From positions 1-10,722 of the forward strand of contig CAKTGD010000045.1 of NCBI GenBank assembly GCA_934561335.1: a stretch of 10,722 bases of DNA, in the 5' to 3' direction. Numbering within the stretch: the first letter of the stretch is position 1; every line of letters starts with the position of its first letter. This document shows, piece by piece, positions 1 to 5,880 of this stretch. The translations under genes were made by a program, and so were the position numbers. The notes beneath the pieces are model-generated. The model searched no databases and was not told the origin of the DNA. It worked only from the letters and a program-made list of their open reading frames with translations. This DNA is from an uncultured Oscillospiraceae bacterium. GTDB taxonomy: Bacteria > Bacillota_A > Clostridia > Oscillospirales > Oscillospiraceae.

Positions 1-27
1 ACATAGCGGCAATCCTCCTGTTGCCGC
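1..27 (-). promoter_or_regulatory. RBS and start codon of a gene leaving the left edge
   Basis: On the minus strand an AGGAGG motif (14-19) lies nine bases before an ATG (2-4), so a gene probably begins here and continues out of the window; only its start codon is visible. The Shine-Dalgarno sequence sits in the loop of a small hairpin with 7-bp arms GCGGCAA (6-12) and TTGCCGC (21-27). If that hairpin forms in the mRNA, it would expose rather than hide the RBS. Nothing can be said about the product. Confidence 0.4.
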
Positions 28-66
28 CGCTTATTTGTCAGCTATCAAATTGTAGTGCAAGCATAA

Positions 67-94
67 ACGGCGGCTTTCCCGGAAAAGCCGCCGT
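67..94 (-). terminator. Strong hairpin, likely terminator of the KTR operon
   Basis: A perfect 11-bp inverted repeat, ACGGCGGCTTT (67-77) and AAAGCCGCCGT (84-94), has a 6-base loop. Read on the minus strand it is followed by only a short T stretch (TTTATG), so the intrinsic terminator is of moderate quality. It separates the minus-strand MarR/KTR unit from the gene that appears to start at position 4. A T5 run precedes it on the minus strand. Confidence 0.5.
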
Positions 95-124
95 CAAAAA
101 GGTAATAGTCAGGCCAAGTTTGGA

Positions 125-172
125 CTACCCGCCGTCATGCAGCTTTTCCTTTTTTCGTGCGATCATTCTCAT
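125..172 (-). CDS. Possible 15-residue peptide MRMIARKKEKLHDGG
   Basis: On the minus strand an ATG at 170-172 opens a 15-codon frame ending in TAG at 125-127. It is preceded by a good ribosome binding site (AAGGAGAG at 182-189) with nine bases of spacing. It lies after the hairpin at 200-237 that follows the KTR gene and before the hairpin at 67-94. The product is very basic. It could be a leader peptide, a short real protein, or the surviving 5' end of a truncated gene. I do not recognise it; the RBS is the only positive evidence. Confidence 0.3.
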   Translation of the reverse strand: MRMIARKKEKLHDGG

Positions 173-199
173 AAACAAAAACTCTCCTTAACGAAAGCA

Positions 200-237
200 A
201 GCCGACGATCACAGTCATTGACTGTCGATCATCGGCT
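200..237 (-). terminator. Long imperfect hairpin at the KTR 3' end
   Basis: Arms 200-217 and 219-237 pair over about 17 bp, with one mismatch (206/231) and one bulged base (226). The right arm contains the last codons and TGA of the KTR gene, so on the minus strand the hairpin begins inside that gene's stop region. The following minus-strand sequence is only moderately T-rich (TTGCTTTCGTT). It could therefore be a weak terminator, an attenuator ahead of the 15-codon frame, or an mRNA 3'-end stabiliser. Confidence 0.45.
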
Positions 238-417
238 CTGCGTCTTAGCGTCTGGCTCTTTGATGATGGTTATTTTTAGTTTATCTGCATTGATTAGTGT
301 TTCTTGTTTACATTTGGGACAGTAAAGAGGAAATTTCTCAAGAACAGTATCTTCTCGAATCCTCAGTCTTGTTTTATTCCCACATATTGGGCAGAGTACC
401 CACTCCTTCAGATTCAT
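229..417 (-). CDS. Cysteine-rich KTR-type small zinc-binding protein
   Basis: This 62-residue protein has the layout of the Cys-rich KTR family. Two CxxC pairs (C9/C12 in CPICGNKTR and C33/C36 in YCPKCK) are placed to bind one zinc ion as a small ribbon, and the tail ends EPDAKTQSR. Such proteins are common passengers on Firmicutes conjugative elements, often near resistance genes; their molecular role is not known. The ATG (415-417) overlaps the TGA of the upstream MarR gene (414-416) as ATGA, and GAGGAAA lies inside the end of marR, so translation is probably coupled. The family call rests on recognisable sequence; the zinc binding is inferred from cysteine spacing. Confidence 0.8.
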   Translation of the reverse strand: MNLKEWVLCPICGNKTRLRIREDTVLEKFPLYCPKCKQETLINADKLKITIIKEPDAKTQSR

Positions 418-854
418 CGTATTTCCTCGGGATTATTTACGGCCCTTGTAAACAATTTTATGAATGTATCAACTTCTTGCAGAGTTAATGGCTGCAATAA
501 TTCTTGAAAAACCGACATTTCAATTTCACAATGTTCTTGCTGAGCTTTTATGCCCCTATCTTTTAATTCAAGACAATATGCACGTTTATCTAAGGAGCTA
601 TGCCTTTTTGCAACATACTCTTTTTCTTCAAGTCGTTTTACCGCGCTGGTTAATGTGCTTTTTGGTAAGCCTAACAGGTCGCTAATTGTTTTCATCATAC
701 AAAGTGGGTTCTGCTCTATAACTTCTAAAATGCTTAGTTCTACCATCGAAATTCCACGTATGACAGGGTGTTTTCCATTATTCATTTCATTTTTCATGCG
801 CATACCAACAACATGCCAAAGATCATTCAGTTTTTGTACGCTATCCATTGACAT
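414..854 (-). CDS. MarR-family transcriptional regulator
   Basis: This 146-residue winged-helix repressor-like protein is of normal MarR length. The DNA-binding core is at about residues 50-102: MKTISDLLGLPKSTLTSAVK carries the helix-turn-helix and HSSLDKRAYCLELKDRG forms the wing with its typical D-K-R. Helices on both sides would form the dimer interface. I chose the ATG at 852-854 because AAAGGGGG stands just before it; a longer frame reaching 917 would run through the promoter and operator. A TTGACA (912-917) / TACTAT (889-894) promoter with 17-base spacing drives it. The palindrome at 879-897 overlaps that -10, so autorepression is likely. It diverges from the GNAT gene and is coupled to the KTR gene downstream. 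The ligand is unknown. Confidence 0.85.
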   Translation of the reverse strand: MSMDSVQKLNDLWHVVGMRMKNEMNNGKHPVIRGISMVELSILEVIEQNPLCMMKTISDLLGLPKSTLTSAVKRLEEKEYVAKRHSSLDKRAYCLELKDRGIKAQQEHCEIEMSVFQELLQPLTLQEVDTFIKLFTRAVNNPEEIR

Positions 855-878
855 TGCACCCCCTTTATGATACGATTG

Positions 879-897
879 TCGTACTAATATAGTACGA
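879..897. promoter_or_regulatory. Probable MarR operator between divergent genes
   Basis: A perfect palindrome has 8-base arms TCGTACTA (879-886) and TAGTACGA (890-897) around ATA. It covers the -10 box of the marR promoter and lies about 37 bases before the GNAT start codon. Size, symmetry and position are those expected for a MarR dimer site controlling both directions. An extra TACGAT-like half-site occurs at 871-876. Confidence 0.65.
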
Positions 898-917
898 TAT
901 TCGCATCTTATTGTCAA
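889..917 (-). promoter_or_regulatory. Promoter of the marR-KTR unit
   Basis: Read on the minus strand, TTGACA (912-917), a 17-base spacer and TACTAT (889-894) form a near-consensus sigma-A promoter. Transcription would start near 882, inside the palindrome, and lead to the marR start codon at 854. Confidence 0.65.
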
Positions 918-934
918 GAGAGAAGGTGTGTTTT

Positions 935-1441
935 ATGGATGTAAAAATAATTAGAGCAACAAAAAAGCACGCCGCAGAGATGGGCTTTGTCCATTCGTGT
1001 TCGTGGCAAAAAGCGTATGCTAATATTATTCCGAATGAGATCATAGCAGCATTTACGCCTGAAAAACGTGCAGAAATCTTTTCAAATATAATTGAATCTC
1101 AACCCGAAGAATACTATCTTTTTGTGGTTAACGATCAGTCCGCTGGCATTGCTTCATTAAGTAAAAGCCATGAAAAGGATTCACCAAATACCGTAGGAGA
1201 AATATATTCAATTTACTTTCATCCGGATTATTGGGGAACTCCTGCTACGCAAGTAGCATTTCAATTCTGTATTGATAGATTAAAAGCATTAGGGTTTTCA
1301 TTCATTACGATTTGGGTCTTAGAAGATAATATACGCGCCAGACGGTTTTACGAAAAAAATGGGTTTGAGTTTGACGGACATTCTAAAGAAATTGAAGTAG
1401 GCAAGAAGTTGCGCGAAGTACGTTATTCAAAGCAAGTATAA
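935..1441 (+). CDS. GNAT-family N-acetyltransferase
   Basis: This 168-residue protein has the GNAT fold order. The N-terminal strand VKIIRATKKHAAEMGFVHS comes first. Next comes the central strand EIYSIYFHPDYWGTPATQV (about residues 89-107), where acetyl-CoA normally binds, then motif B IWVLEDNIRARRFYEKNGF (about 131-149). It should transfer an acetyl group from acetyl-CoA to an amine; the substrate cannot be read from sequence. The usual glycine-rich pyrophosphate loop (like RGxGxG or YWGKGYG) is WGTPATQ here, so activity may be altered. The start was chosen at ATG 935 with AGAAGGTG seven to eight bases before it; the longer frame from 911 lacks an RBS. It diverges from marR and is probably its regulatory target. 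A resistance or detoxification role is conjecture. Confidence 0.85.
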   Translation: MDVKIIRATKKHAAEMGFVHSCSWQKAYANIIPNEIIAAFTPEKRAEIFSNIIESQPEEYYLFVVNDQSAGIASLSKSHEKDSPNTVGEIYSIYFHPDYWGTPATQVAFQFCIDRLKALGFSFITIWVLEDNIRARRFYEKNGFEFDGHSKEIEVGKKLREVRYSKQV

Positions 1442-1457
1442 TTCTGCAGTACGCTTC

Positions 1458-1502
1458 TGGTTATGCACATGAGTTGTCGTAACAACTGAACTCTGATAAC
1501 CA
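1458..1502 (+). other. Nested inverted repeat in the GNAT 3' untranslated region
   Basis: Outer arms TGGTTAT (1458-1464) and ATAACCA (1496-1502) enclose an inner AGTTGT (1472-1477) / ACAACT (1482-1487) pair. The structure lies between the GNAT stop codon and its terminator, so it would be part of the mRNA 3' end. No T-run follows. Function unknown; it may protect the transcript. Confidence 0.3.
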
Positions 1503-1509
1503 TTCATTT

Positions 1510-1546
1510 GTGCCCGTCCGCATTTTGCAGGCGGGCACCTTTTTTT
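1510..1546 (+). terminator. Rho-independent terminator of the GNAT gene
   Basis: GTGCCCG (1510-1516) pairs with CGGGCAC (1532-1538). The stem continues imperfectly inward to GCA/TGC, and a seven-T run (1540-1546) follows. This is a textbook intrinsic terminator for the plus-strand acetyltransferase transcript, 69 bases after its stop codon. Confidence 0.9.
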
Positions 1547-1772
1547 CGAATGTCTATTTAGAAATACGTGTCTTTTTGGGAAATACTCGCAGTAGTTCTA
1601 TCGCTGGGTGCTAACGAGTTGGGAAAAAATGTGCCTTGGACAAAAGAGAATGAAAATATGATCGGCTTTACTTTTTATAAACAGAGATGAAATTAAACAG
1701 TCTCTAACATGAAATCAAATACCGTTCAAATCAGGCCACCTGAAATATAAAATTACATAAGGTCGTGATGAT
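1547..1772. other. Non-coding stretch with a possible gene remnant
   Basis: No complete gene with an RBS is visible between the GNAT terminator and the Xre gene. One plus-strand frame stays open for 42 codons after a TAG (1559-1561) to a TGA at 1688-1690. It has protein-like content ending IGFTFYKQR but no credible start. It may be the 3' end of a gene whose front was lost, which would mark a junction between the AT-rich cargo and the mobilization block. The family is not recognised. Confidence 0.25.
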
Positions 1773-2132
1773 ATGAAGTATGAACGCGATGACCGCAAAT
1801 TTGATTTTCACGACATTGGGACGGCTATCAAACGGGCACGGGAAAGACAGGGGTTGACCCAGGAACAACTGGCCAATATCATTGACCGTGACCCGCGCAC
1901 CGTCATGTACCATGAGAATGACGGCCAACATCCGAGCCTCAATATTTTCTATCAGTTGGTGACGATGTTCGATATATCGGTTGACGAGTTTTTCTATCCA
2001 GACATGGGAGCAGATGACGCTTGTAAAAAGCGGATCAATGTCATGTTGAGCTCCATGGATGCAAAGGACCTGCATCTTGTTGAAAACCTGATACGGACAG
2101 TCAAAGAGACCAAAGAAGCGGAGGACGTGTGA
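1773..2132 (+). CDS. Xre-family helix-turn-helix regulator
   Basis: This 119-residue protein has a Cro/cI-type helix-turn-helix at about residues 14-68. IGTAIKRARERQGLTQEQLA is the classic first half, and RDPRTVMYHENDGQHPSL the recognition helix and following turn; FDISVDEFFYP closes the domain. The C-terminal half (residues 75-119), with SMDAKDLHLVENLIRTVKE, is helical and probably dimerises. Proteins of this type are common regulators on clostridial mobilizable elements, where they usually repress transfer or excision genes. The ATG at 1773 has AAGG about ten bases upstream, a modest RBS. A strong terminator follows at 2192-2217. The gene is convergent with the relaxase. Confidence 0.85.
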   Translation: MKYERDDRKFDFHDIGTAIKRARERQGLTQEQLANIIDRDPRTVMYHENDGQHPSLNIFYQLVTMFDISVDEFFYPDMGADDACKKRINVMLSSMDAKDLHLVENLIRTVKETKEAEDV

Positions 2133-2191
2133 GAAAAGCGCGGCCTCCGTTTTTCGCGCAGTTTGGGCTTTTCGCTGTACCGGCAAGCACG

Positions 2192-2217
2192 GCAAGTGTA
2201 TTGACACTTGCTTTTTT
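2192..2217 (+). terminator. Rho-independent terminator of the Xre regulator
   Basis: A perfect 8-bp stem GCAAGTGT (2192-2199) / ACACTTGC (2204-2211) with loop ATTG is followed by six T (2212-2217). It stops plus-strand transcription before it can run into the convergent mobilization genes. Confidence 0.9.
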
Positions 2218-2264
2218 CCGGCCCCGGAGGGCCGGAAAAACTGCTTGTTGGGGAGCCTCCCCAA
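2213..2264. repeat. Two further palindromes in the convergent gap
   Basis: A perfect 12-bp inverted repeat (2213-2224 with 2229-2240, loop CGGA) is directly followed by a 7-bp one, TTGGGGA (2248-2254) / TCCCCAA (2258-2264). In the first, T runs precede and A runs follow the GC core, the reverse of a terminator, so it is not one on either strand. With the terminator before and the 25-bp palindrome after, four hairpins stand in a row between the Xre gene and the relaxase. The 14-base core at 2215-2228 recurs exactly at 6539-6552 in the presumed oriT region. Confidence 0.55.
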
Positions 2265-2271
2265 ACCCGGC

Positions 2272-2296
2272 ACTTCGGGCCAAGTTGGCCCGAAGT
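2272..2296. repeat. 25-bp palindrome, copy 1
   Basis: Arms ACTTCGGGCCAA (2272-2283) and TTGGCCCGAAGT (2285-2296) are perfect 12-base complements around one G. It lies 34 bases beyond the relaxase stop codon in the gap between relaxase and Xre gene. On the minus strand it is flanked by CTG, as is copy 2. Confidence 0.9.
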
Positions 2297-2330
2297 CAGC
2301 CGCTTCGCGTCTTTTGGTTGCGTCATGTCG

Positions 2331-3728
2331 CTATCGCTCCATTTCCTTATTCCGGCTGTCGCCGGTTACGGCCAGCAGACGGTCTATATTGGCCTTGATC
2401 GTCACGATCTCCCGCATATCCGCCTTGGCCTCCTTATACTGTTGTAGGGTATCCCGGCGCTCTGTTGTCAGCTTTTTACGCTCCGCTTTGAGAGCGTCCA
2501 TGCTTGGCAGCTTTCCCCCGGCCAGCAGCCGCGAAAAAACGGCCCGCGCCTCCCGGTGTGTTTGGATGTCGGCCTCATGCTCCGCAAGATATTTCTTGCT
2601 GTACCGAGACGCCTTGTAGCCCTCGAACACGCTCCGTGTCTTGGCATAATTCACCACCGCGCCCATGATCTCGCTGTTGCGCTGCAAGTCAGCGTCGATG
2701 TTCTTAACCTGCCATTCCAGCGTGTGAAAGCTGTCCGTTGCCTTGGCCGCCCTGTCGGCAAGCTCCGCATAATCCGTCAGGCCGTGCTCCTGGATATAGG
2801 CCAGCGCCGCCGCCATCTGCTTGACATTGAACGCCCTGGCCCACCGCTCATAGCCGGGGCCTTTGCCTGCCTGCATACGAGCTTGGATGTCGATTGCCAG
2901 GCTGACTTTGCGCCGAGGCACCGTCCGGCCTTTACCGCCGAGAGCGGCGCGTATATCCTCCGGGCCGTAGCCCGCGCCGAGTGTTTCAGCCCGCAGCCGT
3001 GTAAATCGCTCCTGCCCTGGAGCCCGAAAGCTAATAACCCCGCGCTGCTCTTTGACCTCGTATCCCGCCGCCTCCATACGGCAGAGAAAATCGGGGAAGT
3101 CGGCGGGCCCTTCTGCCAGCACAAGATCAATCTGCCGCTTTAGTTTTTCCTGATGGGTCAGCGGCTTATCAGCGCCCAGCCATTGGCCATAATGCTGAAA
3201 GCGCCCTTGGCTTTTCAGCTTCGGATTCTGAATGACTGAAAGGCCGTGCTCAATACATACCCTGTCGGAGAGCTTGCGCAGGGCGCGGGCCGATCCGAGG
3301 AAATCCCGGTATTTCCGGGTGCAGTCCAGCGAGGTTGAATTGAAATAGATATGACAATGGGCGTGGGGCCTGTCGGTATGGGAAACGACGAAAAAAGCGT
3401 GCTTGCCCTTGGTCCAGCGCATAGCCAGCTCATAGGAGATTTTCAGTGCCTCCCGATGATCTATTTCTCCCGGCGGGAAGGATTGACGGATCTGATAGCA
3501 CAGCACATCCGCGTCCCGTTTCTGCTCCAGGCCTGTAATCACCTTGTACCTGGCCTTCGTCAAAAGAAACTCCGCGTCGGCGGTCCGGGGGTCGCACTCA
3601 TAAGCCATGATAAGCTCGCCCTGCTCCGTCTTATCCGGGTTTTGGCCGTAGTCAAAACGATCTCTCATGGATTGCGCTATGGTCTCGCCTCTGCTGATGT
3701 GGTGGGCCTTTAGATAGGTCGTCGCCAT
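2331..3728 (-). CDS. MOBP-type relaxase (mobilization nuclease)
   Basis: A 465-residue relaxase of the MobA/VirD2 relaxase-mobilization family. It should nick the element's oriT, stay covalently bound to the 5' end, and lead the strand into a recipient through a helper's type IV channel. The N-terminal half holds the nuclease: SFPPGE at about 83-88, then the metal-binding three-histidine motif HTDRPHAHCH (117-126). Candidate catalytic tyrosines lie near the N terminus (Y5, Y27), but I cannot choose between them. The C-terminal third is charged, helical and coiled-coil-like (about 325-455). AAGGGGGG (3735-3742) touches the ATG at 3734 but stands six bases before the ATG at 3728, so MATTYLK is the better start. 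It follows the CD1845-like gene; mobC, normally next to it, is separated by the caspase-like gene. Confidence 0.93.
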   Translation of the reverse strand: MATTYLKAHHISRGETIAQSMRDRFDYGQNPDKTEQGELIMAYECDPRTADAEFLLTKARYKVITGLEQKRDADVLCYQIRQSFPPGEIDHREALKISYELAMRWTKGKHAFFVVSHTDRPHAHCHIYFNSTSLDCTRKYRDFLGSARALRKLSDRVCIEHGLSVIQNPKLKSQGRFQHYGQWLGADKPLTHQEKLKRQIDLVLAEGPADFPDFLCRMEAAGYEVKEQRGVISFRAPGQERFTRLRAETLGAGYGPEDIRAALGGKGRTVPRRKVSLAIDIQARMQAGKGPGYERWARAFNVKQMAAALAYIQEHGLTDYAELADRAAKATDSFHTLEWQVKNIDADLQRNSEIMGAVVNYAKTRSVFEGYKASRYSKKYLAEHEADIQTHREARAVFSRLLAGGKLPSMDALKAERKKLTTERRDTLQQYKEAKADMREIVTIKANIDRLLAVTGDSRNKEMER

Positions 3729-3785
3729 AGGCATCCCCCCTTAACAAAAATGACAGCGGCCTTTTACAGCCGCCACTTGTGGTGG

Positions 3786-3812
3786 GACTTCGGGCCAACT
3801 TGGCCCGAAGTC
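3786..3812. repeat. 25-bp palindrome, copy 2 (13-base arms)
   Basis: ACTTCGGGCCAA and its complement surround a single C (3787-3811), and the arms extend one more pair, to 3786 and 3812. It sits between the relaxase start and the CD1845-like stop codon, two bases beyond that stop. As RNA it would be a strong intercistronic hairpin without a T-run. Confidence 0.9.
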
Positions 3813-3814
3813 AG

Positions 3815-4108
3815 TTAATCGGTCAAAAAGCATTTCAGCGAGTAGTTGAGATCAGCCAGCTTTTCGATGATCCACCCCGCCACGGCGGGAAGGCCGAAGG
3901 GTGAAATCAGAAAGGCGATCACCATGCCGCCTATGCCCGCCGCCGTACCGCCGCCCGTTACCAGCGTGATGAAGCTGAGGATGCCGAGGATCGAGGCGAT
4001 GATAGAAAGCGGCCAGCCTGCCAACGCCACAAGGAAACCCAGCACCGCTGTCAGCAGCGTCAGCACCAGGATGATCGGGAGAACAAGGATTTTCAGGATC
4101 AGTCTCAT
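3815..4108 (-). CDS. CD1845-like small integral membrane protein
   Basis: A 97-residue, very hydrophobic protein. Three membrane segments are visible at about residues 4-30, 33-53 and 57-80, ending in ISPFGLPAVAGWIIEKLADLNYSL, which resembles the CD1845 family of clostridial conjugative elements. The family's function is not established; its constant place beside transfer genes suggests a membrane role in transfer. The start at 4106-4108 has AAAGGGG nine bases upstream. It is the first gene of a two-gene unit with the relaxase, served by the promoter at 4155-4183. There is no signal peptidase site; the first segment acts as anchor. Confidence 0.75.
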   Translation of the reverse strand: MRLILKILVLPIILVLTLLTAVLGFLVALAGWPLSIIASILGILSFITLVTGGGTAAGIGGMVIAFLISPFGLPAVAGWIIEKLADLNYSLKCFLTD

Positions 4109-4154
4109 ATCGTGCAGCCCCTTTCTAAAGCGTCTATGTTTATCCTACACCTAT

Positions 4155-4183
4155 ATTGTACCATGCCTCTAACGGGGCAACAA
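4155..4183 (-). promoter_or_regulatory. Promoter for the CD1845-like and relaxase genes
   Basis: On the minus strand TTGTTG (4178-4183), a 17-base spacer ending in TGG, and TACAAT (4155-4160) make a good extended -10 promoter, about 47 bases before the start codon. It gives this unit its own expression despite the opposite-strand gene that cuts it off from mobC. Confidence 0.55.
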
Positions 4184-4215
4184 TGATGTCGAGACTTTGC
4201 CGATCCTGTCCCCGC

Positions 4216-4240
4216 ACTTCGAGCCAACTTGGCCCGAAAA
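4216..4240. repeat. 25-bp palindrome, copy 3 (degenerate)
   Basis: This copy reads ACTTCGAGCCAA, C, TTGGCCCGAAAA. It differs from the palindrome at 4222 (A for G) and at the last two bases. It lies between the divergent CD1845-like and caspase-like promoters, near the left edge of the AT-rich caspase-like insertion; the loss of its right end may mark that junction. Confidence 0.7.
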
Positions 4241-4265
4241 ATATATGGTTTTTACGATGTCCATC

Positions 4266-4298
4266 TGGTATAATTCTATGTATCAATTCAAGAAGAGG
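4266..4298 (+). promoter_or_regulatory. Promoter and RBS of the caspase-like gene
   Basis: A consensus TATAAT (4269-4274) preceded by TGG gives an extended -10; no good -35 is seen. AAGAGG (4293-4298) stands seven bases before the ATG at 4306. The gene therefore appears to have its own constitutive-type promoter, independent of the mobilization genes. Confidence 0.6.
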
Positions 4299-4305
4299 TT
4301 TTAAT

Positions 4306-5847
4306 ATGGCAACTACGAGAGCCTTAATTGTTGGAGTAAGTGAATACTCAAAAATGGGGCAAAAAAATCTTCCGTTTTGCAAAAACGACATTATCGCAGT
4401 AGAGCGGGCTTTTATACAAGGAATGAAAGTTGACCCGGCAGACATCATTGTGTGCGGACATACAGGAAAAGTAGCAGGTAATAACTTCGTTGATGCCTTG
4501 CATACCCTGTCTTGTATGTGCAACAAGGATGATACATTTTTGCTTTACTTTTCTGGCCACGGTGGAACGATTCTGGGAAGTCATCATTTGCTGCTTAGTG
4601 ATGCCCAAATAAAAACGAAGGATTTGATTAGCTACTTAGAGGCTATTCCGTCGAAAAATAAAATCCTTTTTCTTGATTGTTGTATGGCTGGAAATTTTGA
4701 GGTCGATGGATCTGCTGTTTTTGATATAACCAGCACCGCAGATGAGTTTGCTGGAAAAGGATATGCGGTTATTGCATCAAGCAACGATGTGCAGTATTCC
4801 TATGGGCATCCGACAAAACCGATTAGTTTATTTACAAGTTTTTTATGCGATGCACTAACTGATACCCACATAGTTCGCGCAGGTAAAAAATCGCTATATG
4901 ATATTAAGCGGTTACTATTTCTTTACATGGAGATATGGAATAAAAACAATCCAACAAAAAGGCAGGACCCCATTTATCGAGCGAACATTGGGGGAACGAT
5001 ACTCTTTGAAGTTGAGGACTATAAACCTTATGAGATAAAAAAGTATTTTGAAGATACTGAACAATATACCATCTACACAGTTGAGCCGCTTCATAATGGT
5101 ATCGCCAAAAGGTATTGCGTTAAGGTGATCCTTAAACAGCCATTCTCCTTCTCGGAAATCTCTCAACTTAACCACGAAATCGTTAAAAAAGTAAGGTTCT
5201 TAGAAATCTACGGCAATTCAAATGCCCAGCGACATTGGCACGGAAAGCCAGCCAACCTTATTTTCTGCTATTTTGGATTTGATGAGTCGGACATCACAAA
5301 TGGTAATTACATTTGTCACACAACTTGGGCTGATGAAACACAGGACAAAAAGTATTGGTATCGTCAGCAAAAAAACGCCGAAGTAATCAACGATATTCAT
5401 TTCAGCATACACCCATATTATCAGTCGCTTAGAACTTTTACGATAGAACATACCGGCGACAAAGAGACATTGATCTCACTTACCAAAGAGATTATCACGC
5501 AAATGATAACGCTTGCAGAGCAAACTATCACTATATATAACGAATACGTTAATCAAACAAAGGATGAAGGACAGCTTATTGCTGATATGGCACCAATTAT
5601 TCCTCAAATAGAAAAGTTGTATTTTCCTGAAAGTGAGCTTGACATTCCGCCAAATGAATTAAAGGAATGGTCTCAGCGTTGCAGCAATCTGGCAGCGACT
5701 ATCCATGATTTTACTTTGTTCTATAACCAGAAATATATATCAATGCGTACCCCTGAAAACCGAAAGGCGTGTATGGATATTTCAGTCAAGCGATACTATG
5801 AGGAACTCGAAGAATTGAAAGCCGCTGAAAAAGAGATACTTGACTGA
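4306..5847 (+). CDS. Caspase-fold protease with unknown C-terminal half
   Basis: A 513-residue protein whose first ~235 residues form a peptidase C14 (caspase/metacaspase-like) domain. ALIVGVSEY (6-14) is the first core strand. The catalytic histidine is in YFSGHGG (H85) and the catalytic cysteine in LFLDCCMAG, best aligned as C126. QDPIYRANIGGTILF (220-234) closes the domain. Both catalytic residues are present, so it is probably an active cysteine protease. The rest is unrecognised: about 240-400 looks beta-rich and aromatic (ICHTTWADE), 410-513 helical. No signal peptide or membrane segment is visible, so it should be cytoplasmic. Such proteases serve as effectors in several bacterial defence systems; that role is inference here. 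The start at 4306 has an RBS; the frame is open to 4156 but that part covers promoter and palindrome. It is AT-rich, unlike its neighbours. Confidence 0.85.
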   Translation: MATTRALIVGVSEYSKMGQKNLPFCKNDIIAVERAFIQGMKVDPADIIVCGHTGKVAGNNFVDALHTLSCMCNKDDTFLLYFSGHGGTILGSHHLLLSDAQIKTKDLISYLEAIPSKNKILFLDCCMAGNFEVDGSAVFDITSTADEFAGKGYAVIASSNDVQYSYGHPTKPISLFTSFLCDALTDTHIVRAGKKSLYDIKRLLFLYMEIWNKNNPTKRQDPIYRANIGGTILFEVEDYKPYEIKKYFEDTEQYTIYTVEPLHNGIAKRYCVKVILKQPFSFSEISQLNHEIVKKVRFLEIYGNSNAQRHWHGKPANLIFCYFGFDESDITNGNYICHTTWADETQDKKYWYRQQKNAEVINDIHFSIHPYYQSLRTFTIEHTGDKETLISLTKEIITQMITLAEQTITIYNEYVNQTKDEGQLIADMAPIIPQIEKLYFPESELDIPPNELKEWSQRCSNLAATIHDFTLFYNQKYISMRTPENRKACMDISVKRYYEELEELKAAEKEILD

Positions 5848-5880
5848 GAATCATGGCCCTTCAATTTGACGGTTTCCATA

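Noticed and set aside
2213..2240. GC-rich 12-bp palindrome as a terminator
   Set aside because: T's precede and A's follow the core on either strand, the reverse of an intrinsic terminator; the true terminator is just upstream at 2192-2217.
2556..3143. Plus-strand open frame opposite the relaxase
   Set aside because: It is antisense to a clear relaxase in GC-rich DNA, without a recognisable domain or RBS.
4156..4305. Fifty-codon N-terminal extension of the caspase-like frame
   Set aside because: It translates the palindrome copy and the extended -10 promoter and has no RBS; the ATG at 4306 has a proper RBS and starts the caspase core directly.
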